A DNA stretch of 39,258 bases, from contig JAUQXK010000030.1 in NCBI GenBank assembly GCA_030834695.1, positions 1-39,258 on the forward strand. The letters are read 5' to 3'. Both the position numbers and the translations under genes were made by a program. Shown piece after piece: positions 1-8,984 of this stretch. Position 1 is the stretch's first letter. Each line of letters starts with the position of its first letter. The notes under the pieces were generated by a model that had not been told where the DNA came from, searched no databases, and saw only the letters and a program-made list of their open reading frames with translations. This DNA is from Desulfobacterales bacterium. GTDB lineage: Bacteria > Desulfobacterota > Desulfobacteria > Desulfobacterales > SpSt-501.

Positions 1-1478
1 TACTTCTTCAGCTTGATCACCAGGAATCCGGCATTTTTGCGCCACACGAACAGGTTGACGGTACTGTCCTTGGAAACCTTCTTGAGGGCGTCGGAATAAT
101 CCTTCACCGATTCGACGGTCTGGTGGTTGACTTCCTTGATGATATCCCCCACGCGCATCCCGCCCTCGTCCGCCTGGCTGCCGCTCTGGACCTCGATCAC
201 GACCACGCCGGACGCCTCCCGAATATTGAAGCGCTGAGCGATTTCCGGCGTCAGGCTGGAGACCCGCAGCCCCAACTGGTCTTCGCGCTTCTCGGGGACC
301 TCGCTGCGCGCCGCCACCTTGCCGTCGTCGCGCTTGGCGATCTTCACGGAGAAGTTTTTCGGCTGTCCGTCGCGGATCACCTTCAGCTTGGCGCTCTGGC
401 CGACGGGGATGCCGGCCACCAGGCTGGTGAGCTGGCGCGTGGATTCCACCTTCTGGCCGTTGACCTCCACGATGATGTCCTTGGGTTTGATGCCGGCGGC
501 ATCGGCCGGATCGCCCTTGAACACATCGGCCACGAAAACGCCCTTTTTGGCTTCGATGCCGTAATATTCGGCCATTTCCGGGTTGACGTCCTGGATCGCC
601 ACCCCGAGCCACCCGCGGGTCACTTCGCCGCCGGTTTTGAGCTGGGCGATGATCCCCTTGGCCAGATTGATGGGGATGGCAAACCCGATCCCCTGGCCGG
701 AGGCGATGATGGCGGTGTTGATGCCCACCACTTCGCCCTTCAGATTCAACAGCGGCCCCCCGCTGTTGCCCGGGTTGATGGAGGCGTCGGTCTGGATGAA
801 GTCGTCATACGGCCCGGAGCCGATCACGCGGCCCTTGGCGCTGACGATCCCGGCGGTCACGGTGCGTTCCAGGCCGAAGGGGCTGCCGATCGCAACCACC
901 CACTGGCCCACCTTGAGCTGCGCCGAATCGCCCAGCTTGACGACCGGGAAATCGTGGCTGTTCGACTTGATTTTCAGAAGGGCGAGGTCCGTGCTGGGGT
1001 CGCGTCCGATCACCTGCGCGTCGAACTCCTTTTCATCGTCCAGCTTGACCTTGATCTGGTCGGCGTCTTCGATCACGTGGTTGTTGGTCACCACGTGGCC
1101 TTCCTTGTCGATGATGAAGCCCGACCCCAGGCTGGGCTGCTTGAACTCCCGCTGCATCTCGTCGCCGAAAAACCGCTCGAAGAACTCGTTGAACGGGTTC
1201 TCGCGCCCGCCCGGTTCGCGCTGAAAGTGGCGGAACACGGGACCTCCGCCCTTCAGGGTTTTAACCGTGCGGATGTTCACCACGGTCGGCCCGACCGACT
1301 CGGCCAATTGGCTGAAGCTGGCCGGCACCATGGGCGGCTCGACGGAAGCGGTCGCCCAGGCCGGCGGGGTTAAACCGCCACCGGATCCGCCGATGATCGC
1401 CAGCCCCGCCAGGGTCATTGCTGCCGCAACGGCAACTGCGGCATACCTGCTCGATGATTTCTCCTGCCTGAAACGCAT
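1..1478 (-). CDS. degP: DegP/HtrA-type periplasmic serine endoprotease (lacks only the final stop base)
   Basis: Do-family serine protease and chaperone that degrades or refolds misfolded envelope proteins. The 492 codons read from the ATG at 1478 end in two bases (TA) at the window edge, so the stop almost certainly completes one base outside. An N-terminal hydrophobic segment (residues about 12-31) with an Ala-rich end (about residue 44) fits a signal peptide or anchor. The trypsin-like domain shows the full catalytic triad: His134 (TNNHV), Asp164 (STDLALL) and Ser239 (GNSGGP). Two PDZ domains follow (about 285-375 and 395-490), the usual DegP/DegQ layout and length. The start is fixed by an AAGGAGG Shine-Dalgarno 8-9 bases upstream. 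It is divergent from the ABC operon and has its own sigma-70-like promoter. DegP versus DegQ/MucD naming cannot be settled from sequence alone. Confidence 0.95.
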   Translation of the reverse strand, partial: MRFRQEKSSSRYAAVAVAAAMTLAGLAIIGGSGGGLTPPAWATASVEPPMVPASFSQLAESVGPTVVNIRTVKTLKGGGPVFRHFQREPGGRENPFNEFFERFFGDEMQREFKQPSLGSGFIIDKEGHVVTNNHVIEDADQIKVKLDDEKEFDAQVIGRDPSTDLALLKIKSNSHDFPVVKLGDSAQLKVGQWVVAIGSPFGLERTVTAGIVSAKGRVIGSGPYDDFIQTDASINPGNSGGPLLNLKGEVVGINTAIIASGQGIGFAIPINLAKGIIAQLKTGGEVTRGWLGVAIQDVNPEMAEYYGIEAKKGVFVADVFKGDPADAAGIKPKDIIVEVNGQKVESTRQLTSLVAGIPVGQSAKLKVIRDGQPKNFSVKIAKRDDGKVAARSEVPEKREDQLGLRVSSLTPEIAQRFNIREASGVVVIEVQSGSQADEGGMRVGDIIKEVNHQTVESVKDYSDALKKVSKDSTVNLFVWRKNAGFLVIKLKK

Positions 1479-1527
1479 TTTTTAGATTCCTCCTTTTACG
1501 CCCGAATCGGTGCGCCCTTTCCATATG

Positions 1528-1556
1528 ATTATAAGCGCTGCGATCGAATTTGCCAA
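1528..1556 (-). promoter_or_regulatory. Sigma-70-like promoter of the DegP-type protease gene
   Basis: Reading the minus strand, TTGGCA (1556-1551) is followed after exactly 17 bases by a perfect TATAAT (1533-1528), about 50 bases before the protease start codon. Seen directly; activity is inferred. Confidence 0.7.
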
Positions 1557-1577
1557 TCCGGCCCTCGACGGCCTGCC

Positions 1578-1606
1578 TTGACATGCGGCTCTGAATTTTT
1601 TATAGC
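1578..1606 (+). promoter_or_regulatory. Sigma-70-like promoter of the ABC exporter operon
   Basis: TTGACA (1578-1583), a 17-base spacer and TATAGC (1601-1606) lie 44 bases upstream of the ATPase start. The element is back to back with the divergent protease promoter, leaving only 21 bases between the two -35 boxes. Confidence 0.65.
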
Positions 1607-1649
1607 CCATGTCCCGGCCCAGCCATTTCTTTTTGAGGAGCACGATGGA

Positions 1650-2585
1650 ATGATCCATGTCGAAAACCTGACCAAGTATTACGACGATGTCTGCGCGGTG
1701 GACCAGATCTCCTTCGACGTCCGCAAGGGGGAGATCCTGGGGTTGCTCGGACCGAACGGCGCGGGCAAAACCACCACGCTGCGCATGCTGACCGGCTTTC
1801 TGAAGCCCAGTTCCGGCCGGATTCAGGTGGGGGACTATAGCATTGAGGACCAGCTTCTGGAAATCAAAAAAATCCTCGGCTACCTCCCGGAGTCCGCCCC
1901 CCTTTACCACGACATGCTGGTGCTCGACTACCTGCGGTTCGTGGCCGATCTGCGCGGGATGGACGCCGCCGGCAACCTCGACCGCATCCGCGAGGTCGGC
2001 GACCTGTGCGGCATCAACGAGGTCATGCACCAGCCGATCGGCGAGCTTTCCAAGGGCTACCGGCAGCGCGTGGGGCTGGCCCACGCCATGATGAACGACC
2101 CCGAGGTCCTGGTGCTGGACGAACCCACTTCCGGCCTGGACCCCAACCAGATCGTGGAGATCCGCGAAATCATCCGCCGCATCGGCAAGGCCAAGACGGT
2201 CGTCTTCTCGACCCACATTCTGAGCGAGGCCGAGGCGACCTGCGACCGGGTGATCATCATCCACCACGGAAAGGTCGTCGCCGACAGCAGCACCGCCCGC
2301 CTGCAGGAAACCCTGGGCGGCCGCAACCAGATCCACCTGACGTTGGCGGGGGCCGAGGCGGCGGCCGTGCAGCAGGAGCTCGCCGCGGTTTCGGGCGTCA
2401 GCCGGCTGGACGTGCTCGATCCGGTGGACGGCGCGATCCGGCTGGTGCTCACCTGCGAGGCCTCCCGCGATCCGCGCGCCGAGCTCTACCACCGCATCCG
2501 CCGGACGGACTGGACCCTGCTGGAATTCCACCAGGAGACCCTGAAGCTGGAAGACATCTTCAGGGAACTTACGAAGGAGGGCTGA
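1650..2585 (+). CDS. ABC exporter ATP-binding protein (GldA/CcmA type)
   Basis: Cytoplasmic ATPase of an ABC-2 type exporter, 311 residues from the chosen start. Visible motifs in order: Walker A GPNGAGKTT (34-42), signature LSKGYRQRV (133-141), Walker B VLVLDEP (153-159) followed by the D-loop SGLD, and an H-loop in STHILSE (about 190). A C-terminal extension of roughly 80 residues is typical of the GldA/NodI-like class. The ATG at 1650 (MIHVENLTKYY) is preferred over an in-frame start 72 bases upstream because a GAGGAG Shine-Dalgarno precedes it and the domain begins here. It is the first gene of a four-gene operon; an AAGGAGG site inside its 3' end serves the permease, one base after its stop. 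The substrate is unknown; in Bacteroidetes the homologues support gliding motility, which need not apply here. Confidence 0.93.
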   Translation: MIHVENLTKYYDDVCAVDQISFDVRKGEILGLLGPNGAGKTTTLRMLTGFLKPSSGRIQVGDYSIEDQLLEIKKILGYLPESAPLYHDMLVLDYLRFVADLRGMDAAGNLDRIREVGDLCGINEVMHQPIGELSKGYRQRVGLAHAMMNDPEVLVLDEPTSGLDPNQIVEIREIIRRIGKAKTVVFSTHILSEAEATCDRVIIIHHGKVVADSSTARLQETLGGRNQIHLTLAGAEAAAVQQELAAVSGVSRLDVLDPVDGAIRLVLTCEASRDPRAELYHRIRRTDWTLLEFHQETLKLEDIFRELTKEG

Positions 2586-2586
2586 C

Positions 2587-3291
2587 ATGCGCCACGCCCT
2601 GTGCATCGGCCGCAAAGAATTCAACGCGTATTTCACTTCGCCCATCGCCTACATCGTCATCGCGATCTTCCTGCTGGTGACGGGCTGGTTTTTCTTTTCC
2701 ACGTTTTTCCTGCTCAACCAGGCCAACCTCCGGAACTTCTTCGGCCTGCTGCCCGTCATTTTCGCGTTCGTGGTGCCGGCCGTCACGATGCGCCTGTTCG
2801 CGGAGGAATTCAACATCGGCTCCTACGAGACCCTGCTGACCCTGCCGGTGCGCTTCAACGACGTCATCCTCGGAAAATTCGCGGCGGCCGTTGCATTCGT
2901 CGCGGCCATGCTGGTGCCGACCCTGGCCTATCCGGTCACGGTCGCCGCCCTGGGCACGCTCGACTGGGGGCCGGTCATCGGCGGCTATTTGGGCGCGGTA
3001 TTTCTGGGGGCGTCCTTTGCGGCCGTCGGGTTGTTCGCCTCGGCCCTCACCCGCAATCAAATCGTCGCCTTCATCATCGGGCTGGCGATCTGTTTCGGAC
3101 TGACACTGGTCGACCAGATCGCCTTTTTCCTGCCGCCGGCCGGTTCGCTGGTTTTCTCCTATCTGGCGGCGGACGTCCATTTCCAGAACATCGCCAAGGG
3201 AATCATCGACACGCGCGACCTGGTCTACTTTCTCAGCGTCTGCTTCATCGGCCTTTACGCCACGCACCTCGTCCTGAAGGCGCGCGACTAA
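2587..3291 (+). CDS. ABC-2 type permease (GldF-like)
   Basis: Membrane subunit of the exporter energised by the preceding ATPase; 234 residues with about six hydrophobic segments (for example around 20-40, 53-70, 97-120, 133-155 and 162-185, with the last near 210-228). The motif RLFAEEFNIGSYETLLTLPV, between the second and third segments, is characteristic of ABC-2 permeases of the GldF/YhaQ type. It starts one base after the ATPase stop behind AAGGAGG at 2574-2580, so the two are probably translationally coupled. The cargo cannot be predicted. Confidence 0.92.
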   Translation: MRHALCIGRKEFNAYFTSPIAYIVIAIFLLVTGWFFFSTFFLLNQANLRNFFGLLPVIFAFVVPAVTMRLFAEEFNIGSYETLLTLPVRFNDVILGKFAAAVAFVAAMLVPTLAYPVTVAALGTLDWGPVIGGYLGAVFLGASFAAVGLFASALTRNQIVAFIIGLAICFGLTLVDQIAFFLPPAGSLVFSYLAADVHFQNIAKGIIDTRDLVYFLSVCFIGLYATHLVLKARD

Positions 3292-3309
3292 CCGCAGAAG
3301 GAACGGAAC

Positions 3310-5499
3310 ATGTTCAGATCCAAGCGATCCGCCGTCTATATCAAGTTCGGCTTCTACCTGCTGGCCGTGGTGTTGATCAACCTGGCCGGCATGACCCTGT
3401 TCGCGCGCTTCGACCTGACCCGCGACGGCATCTACTCCCTGTCCGACGCCAGCCAGACGTCGGTGTCCACGCTTTCGGAGCCGCTGACCCTGCACGTCTT
3501 CTTCAGCCGCAACCTGCCCGCGCCCTACAACAGCATCGAGCAGTATCTGCGCGACCTGCTCGAAGAGTATGCGCTGCGCGCCAACCGCCACCTCAGCTAC
3601 CGGTTCTACGACGTCAGCGCCGAGGAAGGCGATGTCCCGGCGAACGCCGGCGAGAACCAGAAACTCGCCAACAGCTACGGGATCCACCCGATCCAGGTTC
3701 AGGCGATCGAGAAGGACGAGGTCAAATTCCAGCGAGCCTACATGGGAATGGTCCTGATCCACGGCGATCTGATCGAGCGCATCCCGACCATCACCGCCAC
3801 CGACGGCCTGGAGTATCAGATCACCACCGCCATCCGGAAGATGAACGCCAAGATCAGCGCGCTCCTGCGGCTGACCGGCAAGATCCAGGTGCGCATGTTC
3901 CTGTCGCCCTCCTTGAAAGCCATCGCCCCCCTGATGGGGCTCAAGCAGCTGCCCGACCTGCCGGCCGAGATCGAGCGGACCGTGAAGGACCTGAGCGCCA
4001 AGACGTACGGCAAGCTCACCTACGATTTCAGCGAGCCGCCGGCCGGCCCGGAGTTCGAGGAGGTCTCGCGCGTCAACAACCTGCTGGCCCTTTCCTGGCC
4101 GGCATCGGCCGACGGCAAGATCGCGGCCGGAAAGGGTGCGATCGGGCTCGTGGTCCAGTACGGCGAGCGCAAGATCAACCTGCCGCTGATCGACGTCGTG
4201 CGGATCCCGATCATCGGCACCCAATACAAGCTGATGGAGATGGAAGACCTTGAGCGGATGATCAACGCCAGCGTGGAGTCGCTGATCGACATCCACAGCC
4301 AGCTGGGATTCGTGGCGGACCGGGGCGCGGCGCCCATCGGCGGCGGGAGCCCCGGCGGCCCCGGCCGTCCGGACGAAACGCAGGCCTTCGGCAACATCCG
4401 CGAGCTGATCTCCCGCAACTATTCCCTGAAGCCGGTGGCCCTGGCCGACGGCCGCATCCCCGAGGGCATCGCCTGCCTGTTGATCGTCAAGCCCCGAGAG
4501 AAGCTCAGCGACTACGACCTCTTCCAGATCGATCAGTTCCTGATGCAGGGCAAGAGCCTCGCCCTTTTCGTGGATGCCTTCGATGAAATCCAGATGCAGG
4601 GGCAGGCGGTCTACCCGCCGATCGAAACCGGACTGGAGGCGCTCCTGGAGCACTACGGCGTGCGGATTCAGCGCTCCTATGTTCTGGACGAAAACTGCTA
4701 TCGCCAGGAACTGCCGGCGCAGCTGGGCGGGGGGGACCGGCCGATCTATTACGCGCCGCTCATCAAGAGCCGGTTCATCGATCCGGATCTCGGTTTCATG
4801 CGCAACATCAAGGGGCTGGTGGCGGTGAAGGCATCGCCCGTCGAGATTATTCCCGAGCGCATCCGGGAGAACAGCCTGAAGGCCTGGCGCCTGCTGGCCT
4901 CCTCGGAGCGATCCTGGGAGATGAAGGCGCCCATCAACCTGAACCCCATGGGCCTGCGGCCGCCCGGCCGGGCCGAGGAAATGCACAGCCAGCCCCTGGC
5001 CTATCTCATCGAGGGAGCGTTCCCGAGCTTCTTCGCCGGAAAGCCCCTGCCGGTCCGCACCGTCGATCCCCCGGCTGAGGGCCAAACGCCCGCCCCGACC
5101 CCGCCGCCGGAGCCGGCCGCCGCACCGGCGGTCGACCCCGGCGGGATCGAGCGCCAGGGCCAGTTCATCGCCCAGGGCCAGCCCGGCCGGATCTTCGTCA
5201 TGGCCTCTTCGGATATGCTCAAGGACGTGGTGATCGATGAAACCGGGCGCGGCCCCAACTCGGTCTTCGCGCTCAACGTTCTGGACTACCTGAACGGCCG
5301 CGAGAGCATCGCCGTCATGCGCGCGAAGGAGCAGAAATTCAATCCGCTGAACGAAACCGGCCCCGGCGCCAAGTCCCTCATCAAATGGTTCGCCATCGCC
5401 GGGCTGCCGCTGCTGGTCGCGCTCTTCGGCGCCGGGGTGTGGTTCCGCCGCACCGCGCGCAAACGGCGCATCCGCGAGATGTTCGCGTCACAACCCTGA
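3310..5499 (+). CDS. GldG-like ABC auxiliary protein
   Basis: Protein of 729 residues with one N-terminal membrane segment (about 14-34), a large extracytoplasmic part and a C-terminal membrane segment (about 700-720) followed by a short basic tail. This is the architecture of GldG/ABC-type uncharacterised transport auxiliary proteins, which are encoded beside GldA/GldF-type transporters. The N-terminal part (about 45-320) reads like the GldG domain (SLSDAS, LHVFFSRNLPAPY, YGIHPIQVQ). A Pro/Ala-rich linker sits at about 590-620. It begins 18 bases after the permease behind an AAGGAA site. The role is inferred: a periplasmic partner that receives or shapes what the transporter exports, or an anchor for a machine. 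Confidence 0.88.
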   Translation: MFRSKRSAVYIKFGFYLLAVVLINLAGMTLFARFDLTRDGIYSLSDASQTSVSTLSEPLTLHVFFSRNLPAPYNSIEQYLRDLLEEYALRANRHLSYRFYDVSAEEGDVPANAGENQKLANSYGIHPIQVQAIEKDEVKFQRAYMGMVLIHGDLIERIPTITATDGLEYQITTAIRKMNAKISALLRLTGKIQVRMFLSPSLKAIAPLMGLKQLPDLPAEIERTVKDLSAKTYGKLTYDFSEPPAGPEFEEVSRVNNLLALSWPASADGKIAAGKGAIGLVVQYGERKINLPLIDVVRIPIIGTQYKLMEMEDLERMINASVESLIDIHSQLGFVADRGAAPIGGGSPGGPGRPDETQAFGNIRELISRNYSLKPVALADGRIPEGIACLLIVKPREKLSDYDLFQIDQFLMQGKSLALFVDAFDEIQMQGQAVYPPIETGLEALLEHYGVRIQRSYVLDENCYRQELPAQLGGGDRPIYYAPLIKSRFIDPDLGFMRNIKGLVAVKASPVEIIPERIRENSLKAWRLLASSERSWEMKAPINLNPMGLRPPGRAEEMHSQPLAYLIEGAFPSFFAGKPLPVRTVDPPAEGQTPAPTPPPEPAAAPAVDPGGIERQGQFIAQGQPGRIFVMASSDMLKDVVIDETGRGPNSVFALNVLDYLNGRESIAVMRAKEQKFNPLNETGPGAKSLIKWFAIAGLPLLVALFGAGVWFRRTARKRRIREMFASQP

Positions 5500-5550
5500 C
5501 CGTTTTGCATTTTCCATCAACGCCTCTATGGCATCGTTACGGGCTTTAAT

Positions 5551-6504
5551 ATGAAGATGAAAAAAGAATATCTCATTCTCGGGATCGTCATCGCGGCGCT
5601 GGCCGTTTATCTCTACCAGCGCAGCGCCGACCGCACGCATTACACCCTGCCGGCCCTGCCGGCCGTCGCCGCGGCCGACATCGACAAGATCCAGATGGCG
5701 CGGGGAGCGGAAACCGTGGTGCTGGTCCGCCGGGACGGACGCTGGCAGATCGATCCTCCCGGCTACCCGGTCGATTCCAAGCTCGCCCAGGAGATGCTGG
5801 ACACGCTCAGCGGCCTGACCCTGACCGCGCTGGTATCCGAGTCCAAGAACTATGCGCTCTACGAACTCGACGATGCCCACAAGGCCAACGTCAAGGCCTG
5901 GCAGGGCGAACAGCTCAAGCGCGACATCGACGTCGGCAAGGCGGCCCCCTCCTTCCGGCACACCTTCGTGCGGATCGCCGGAGACGACCGGGTGTTCCAC
6001 GGCCAGGACAACTTCAGCTTCCGCTTCCGGACGCGCATCGAGGACCTGCGGGACAAGACCGTGCTCGCCTTCAACCGCCCGGACATCCAGGAGGTCCGGA
6101 TCACCAAGGACGGCGCCACGTTGACCATCGCCCCCGCACCGGCCGCGACGGACGCACCGGCCGCCGGCCCGGGCGGCGCCAAGGACTGGCAGAGCAGCGA
6201 CGGCCGCCCCGTGAACGGCGCGGCCGTCGAGGCGCTCCTCGGCGAGCTCTTCAACCTGCAGGCCGACGCCTTCATCGAAGGCCGCGACAAAGCCAGCTTC
6301 AACCAGCCGGTCTATACGGTGGCCCTGAAAGGGCCGCAGGAGTACACCCTGGCCCTGTTCGCCCCGGCCGGCGGGGACAGCAAGGACCACCCGGCCGTCT
6401 CATCCGGCAGCGCCTATCCCTTCTCCTTATCGGAGGATCATGCCCAACGCATTATGAGGGGCCCGGAGGAGCTTTTTAAAAAGGAAGAAAAGAAGGAAGG
6501 CTGA
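5551..6504 (+). CDS. DUF4340 domain protein, membrane-anchored
   Basis: 317 residues: a short basic N-terminus, one membrane segment (about 7-22) and an extracytoplasmic beta-rich domain with the pattern of DUF4340 proteins (DIDKIQMARG, VVLVRRDGRWQI, FNRPDIQEVRI), ending in a charged EEKKEG tail. Genes of this type regularly close GldA-GldF-GldG operons. An Ala/Pro-rich insert lies at about 191-210. It follows the GldG gene by 51 bases with no strong Shine-Dalgarno; an in-frame ATG two codons later is an alternative start. Biochemical role unknown. Confidence 0.85.
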   Translation: MKMKKEYLILGIVIAALAVYLYQRSADRTHYTLPALPAVAAADIDKIQMARGAETVVLVRRDGRWQIDPPGYPVDSKLAQEMLDTLSGLTLTALVSESKNYALYELDDAHKANVKAWQGEQLKRDIDVGKAAPSFRHTFVRIAGDDRVFHGQDNFSFRFRTRIEDLRDKTVLAFNRPDIQEVRITKDGATLTIAPAPAATDAPAAGPGGAKDWQSSDGRPVNGAAVEALLGELFNLQADAFIEGRDKASFNQPVYTVALKGPQEYTLALFAPAGGDSKDHPAVSSGSAYPFSLSEDHAQRIMRGPEELFKKEEKKEG

Positions 6505-6857
6505 CAAAAGCTCGAAGCTGAGGCGATGGGGGCGCAAAAGAAAAAGAATGCATCCTACCCCCGAAGTCTGACCTGACTTCCACAAAGATGATGGCCGGCC
6601 GCACGTTTCCGACTTATCGGGTTGCGTTTACCTAACGAGCGTCATAGAAACCCCGTTGGTTATTTGCCATTACCCCCCAGACGAACCGAAACTAAACCCC
6701 GACCCTGCATCCGCAACCGGCATCCCGAAGAAAAACCCGCTCGGCGCCGGAGCCGCATAATACATTGGTACTTGGTAGCGTGGAAAACTGCTTTAAACCC
6801 TCCAAATCCTCTCGCCCGCCAAGATACCCAATTCTCGACACGTAACTGTTTGACAGT
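6505..6857. other. Intergenic stretch between convergent genes, nothing recognisable
   Basis: 353 bases between the end of the ABC operon (+) and the end of the dehydrogenase gene (-). No convincing terminator hairpin, repeat or coding frame was seen; open frames here are continuations of antisense shadow frames. Confidence 0.5.
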
Positions 6858-8045
6858 TTATTGTTTTGCAGGCCGAAGCCGCAGCAACCGGTCGCCTCGG
6901 GCACGCCCCGGCCCGTATGCATCGGTATCGGATGTGATTACATACAGGTATCCATCGCCCCCTTGCGCTACATCCCGCAACCGCCCGAAGCTGTCTGTCA
7001 ACAGATGTTCCTGCCCAACTGGCCTATGCCCGTCCATCTTCAGGCGGACCAGCCGTCTGCCTTTTAGATTTACAAAAAAGAAATCACCTCTCCAGGCGGG
7101 GAATGCATCACCGAGATAAAAAGTGCATCCGGCCGGTGCGAGGGCGGGGGTGTACTCAACCAAGGGCGGTGCGGTCCCTTCCAGTTTTTCGCGGTGATGG
7201 ACAAGGGGCCAGCCGTAGTTGCTTCCAGCGGTGATGAGGTTCACCTCGTCTCCTCCCCCGGGCGCGTCATCCCAGGAGGGACCGTGCTCGGTCTGGAGAA
7301 TGAGACCGGTCTCTGGATGAATCGCCATGCCCTGAGAGTTACGGTGTCCCCATGAGAATACTTCTGGACGTACGTCCTTTCGACCTACAAATGGATTGTC
7401 GCTCGGGATCAATCCGTCGTCGTTCAGCCGCAAGGTCTTGCCGTTTAAGTCCATGAGATCCTGAGCCCGCCAACCCTCGCCGCGTTCACCAAGGGTAATG
7501 TAAAGCTTTCGATCAATACCAAAGCGGATGCGGCAGCCGAAATGCTTGGCTTTGGCACTTCCAGGAACGCCCGGAAAAATCACCAGCGGGTTCATCAATC
7601 CTTCGCCAGTCTCCTCAAAACGTGTCACCCGAGTCATCAGGCCCTTATCGGTTTCCACTGTGTAGGCGAGGTAGGCAAGTCGGTTGGTGCCATATTCGGG
7701 GTGCAAAGCGATGTCGAGCAATCCACCCTGTCCCTGGTAAGCGACACGAGGGGCACCCGGCACGGGGTCCGGCAAGAGGCGGCCGTGCTCAACGATCCGC
7801 AAGCGGCCGGGGCGCTCGGTGATGAAAAGGCGGTCCCTGGAGGCCGGCACGACAGCCCATGGGCTTTCAAGACCTTCGGCGACAACATCCACGCGAAAGG
7901 TGTCGGAAGTGGATTCCAGAAAAGGAACCTCCTCCGAAGACAGCCGGGCCTTTAACCACGACAGGAGGTCGTAGGCATCCGCCATGGATGTCCACGCGAT
8001 GAAGCTGATCACTATCAGATAAGTAGCACGGACAACGATCCACAT
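6858..8045 (-). CDS. PQQ-dependent aldose (glucose/sorbosone-type) sugar dehydrogenase
   Basis: Soluble six-bladed beta-propeller quinoprotein family (YliI/Asd and GDH-B type), which oxidises aldoses with pyrroloquinoline quinone in the periplasm. From the chosen ATG it is 395 residues with a signal peptide ending near ADA (residues 1-24). Family motifs in order: LESPWAVV and LFITERPGRLR near the N-terminus, GGLLDIALHPEY (with GLL.I), YITLGERG, EVFSWGHRNSQGMA, QTEHGPSWDD with GGGDEVN, NYGWPLV, and a C-terminal GGDGYLYVITSD. A GTG three codons upstream is possible, but the ATG has a better spaced AAGGG. The gene looks intact. No PQQ synthesis genes are in the window, so the cofactor source is unknown. 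Confidence 0.88.
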   Translation of the reverse strand: MWIVVRATYLIVISFIAWTSMADAYDLLSWLKARLSSEEVPFLESTSDTFRVDVVAEGLESPWAVVPASRDRLFITERPGRLRIVEHGRLLPDPVPGAPRVAYQGQGGLLDIALHPEYGTNRLAYLAYTVETDKGLMTRVTRFEETGEGLMNPLVIFPGVPGSAKAKHFGCRIRFGIDRKLYITLGERGEGWRAQDLMDLNGKTLRLNDDGLIPSDNPFVGRKDVRPEVFSWGHRNSQGMAIHPETGLILQTEHGPSWDDAPGGGDEVNLITAGSNYGWPLVHHREKLEGTAPPLVEYTPALAPAGCTFYLGDAFPAWRGDFFFVNLKGRRLVRLKMDGHRPVGQEHLLTDSFGRLRDVAQGGDGYLYVITSDTDAYGPGRARGDRLLRLRPAKQ

Positions 8046-8247
8046 CTCCAGCACCCTTCACTTGAATTTTAAAATCATATGATACTCTGAGGCTGGGCTC
8101 ACCCAACGATAGTCCAAGACGGGGCGACTCTTGAAAGGCCGTCGGGTTGTCTGCCCTGATGTATGTTCGCAATCCCTGTACGATCGACTCGGCCAAGTGG
8201 CTCATGGTAGGCAGATTGACTGGACGCTTCGTGATCAAGTTCGGTGC

Positions 8248-8649
8248 TTATTTCAGCCGCATAATTGCATGCGAGTTTCCATTGCTATCTCTAAATTCAA
8301 ATTCGTTCTCGCCAATCTTGTAGATCTTGGAACAGCTTTCCGCACCTTTTCTCAACCATGTCCAAGTACTACAAAATTCGTCGTTATTGATCCTGTAGGT
8401 TCCTTTGTCGTTACCGGAACCCCAGTCACATTCCTGCCGCCCGTCCGGGAAGTAGGTAACGGAGACACGTGTGCCTGAACTCAGAAACTCAACGGTTCTC
8501 TCCGTGTGAAATAGACGTTCAAGCTCAGTTTGATTTAATATTTCTGCACCTGAAGGGTTCGGTTTGAGTTCAGCACATCCACAAAAAGCAATGAAGGCCC
8601 CAGCAATGGCGAGAGAAAAAAAAGGCTGCTTTTTGATGTGGCGGCTCAT
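8248..8649 (-). CDS. Small putative lipoprotein (DUF995-like, tentative)
   Basis: 133 residues from the preferred ATG. A short basic N-terminus (SRHIKK), a hydrophobic stretch and FCGC look like a lipoprotein signal with Cys about 25. The mature part is a small domain rich in aromatic residues: VTYFPDGRQECDWG, GTYRINNDEFCSTW, FEFRDSNG. This resembles the secreted lipocalin/DUF995-like pattern (dG...G.W....CW), but the family call is a guess. An in-frame ATG 39 bases upstream would give 146 residues but puts charged residues before the signal; neither start has a clear Shine-Dalgarno. Function unknown. Confidence 0.6.
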   Translation of the reverse strand: MSRHIKKQPFFSLAIAGAFIAFCGCAELKPNPSGAEILNQTELERLFHTERTVEFLSSGTRVSVTYFPDGRQECDWGSGNDKGTYRINNDEFCSTWTWLRKGAESCSKIYKIGENEFEFRDSNGNSHAIMRLK

Positions 8650-8690
8650 TTCTCTCGCAGAATCGATGCGCGTGTATCGCCATTTCACAA

Positions 8691-8708
8691 GTTGCCAATT
8701 GTGGCAAC
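8691..8708. repeat. Perfect 7-4-7 palindrome upstream of the small lipoprotein gene
   Basis: GTTGCCA-ATTG-TGGCAAC lies immediately upstream of the two candidate starts of the minus-strand lipoprotein gene. It could be an operator for a dimeric regulator or a small hairpin; there is no T-run to make it a terminator. Confidence 0.4.
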
Positions 8709-8984
8709 CCGGGGTTATCAGAAAAAAAGGAGAAAGGTGCAGCCCATATCCAGCAGGTCGGCGGGGTGAACAGCTGAGCGCGATATAGGCAGATTAAGTG
8801 ATCGAATGTTAATATCGAGGATTCTGTCTTGTCAAGAGATATCAAATAATGGCCAAACAAACGCGGATAACCCGGAATCGGCTCCGCTGTACCTTCAAGA
8901 ATCACTGGGACGGCTCATGCCCATTGAGACGGCCATGATGAGATTGGCCTTCTTCCAACCGCATGAATGAGCCTATCAATAAAT

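Noticed and set aside
123-1373. 416-codon plus-strand open frame
   Set aside because: Shadow opposite the protease gene, whose catalytic triad and PDZ domains are clear on the minus strand.
1482-2645. 387-codon minus-strand open frame
   Set aside because: Antisense to the ABC ATPase gene; no recognisable protein and it overlaps both divergent promoters.
2569-5085. 838-codon minus-strand open frame opposite the permease and GldG-like genes
   Set aside because: It is an antisense shadow of GC-rich codon bias: low-complexity D/G/Q/R-rich translation, no domain, and it covers well-supported genes on the other strand.
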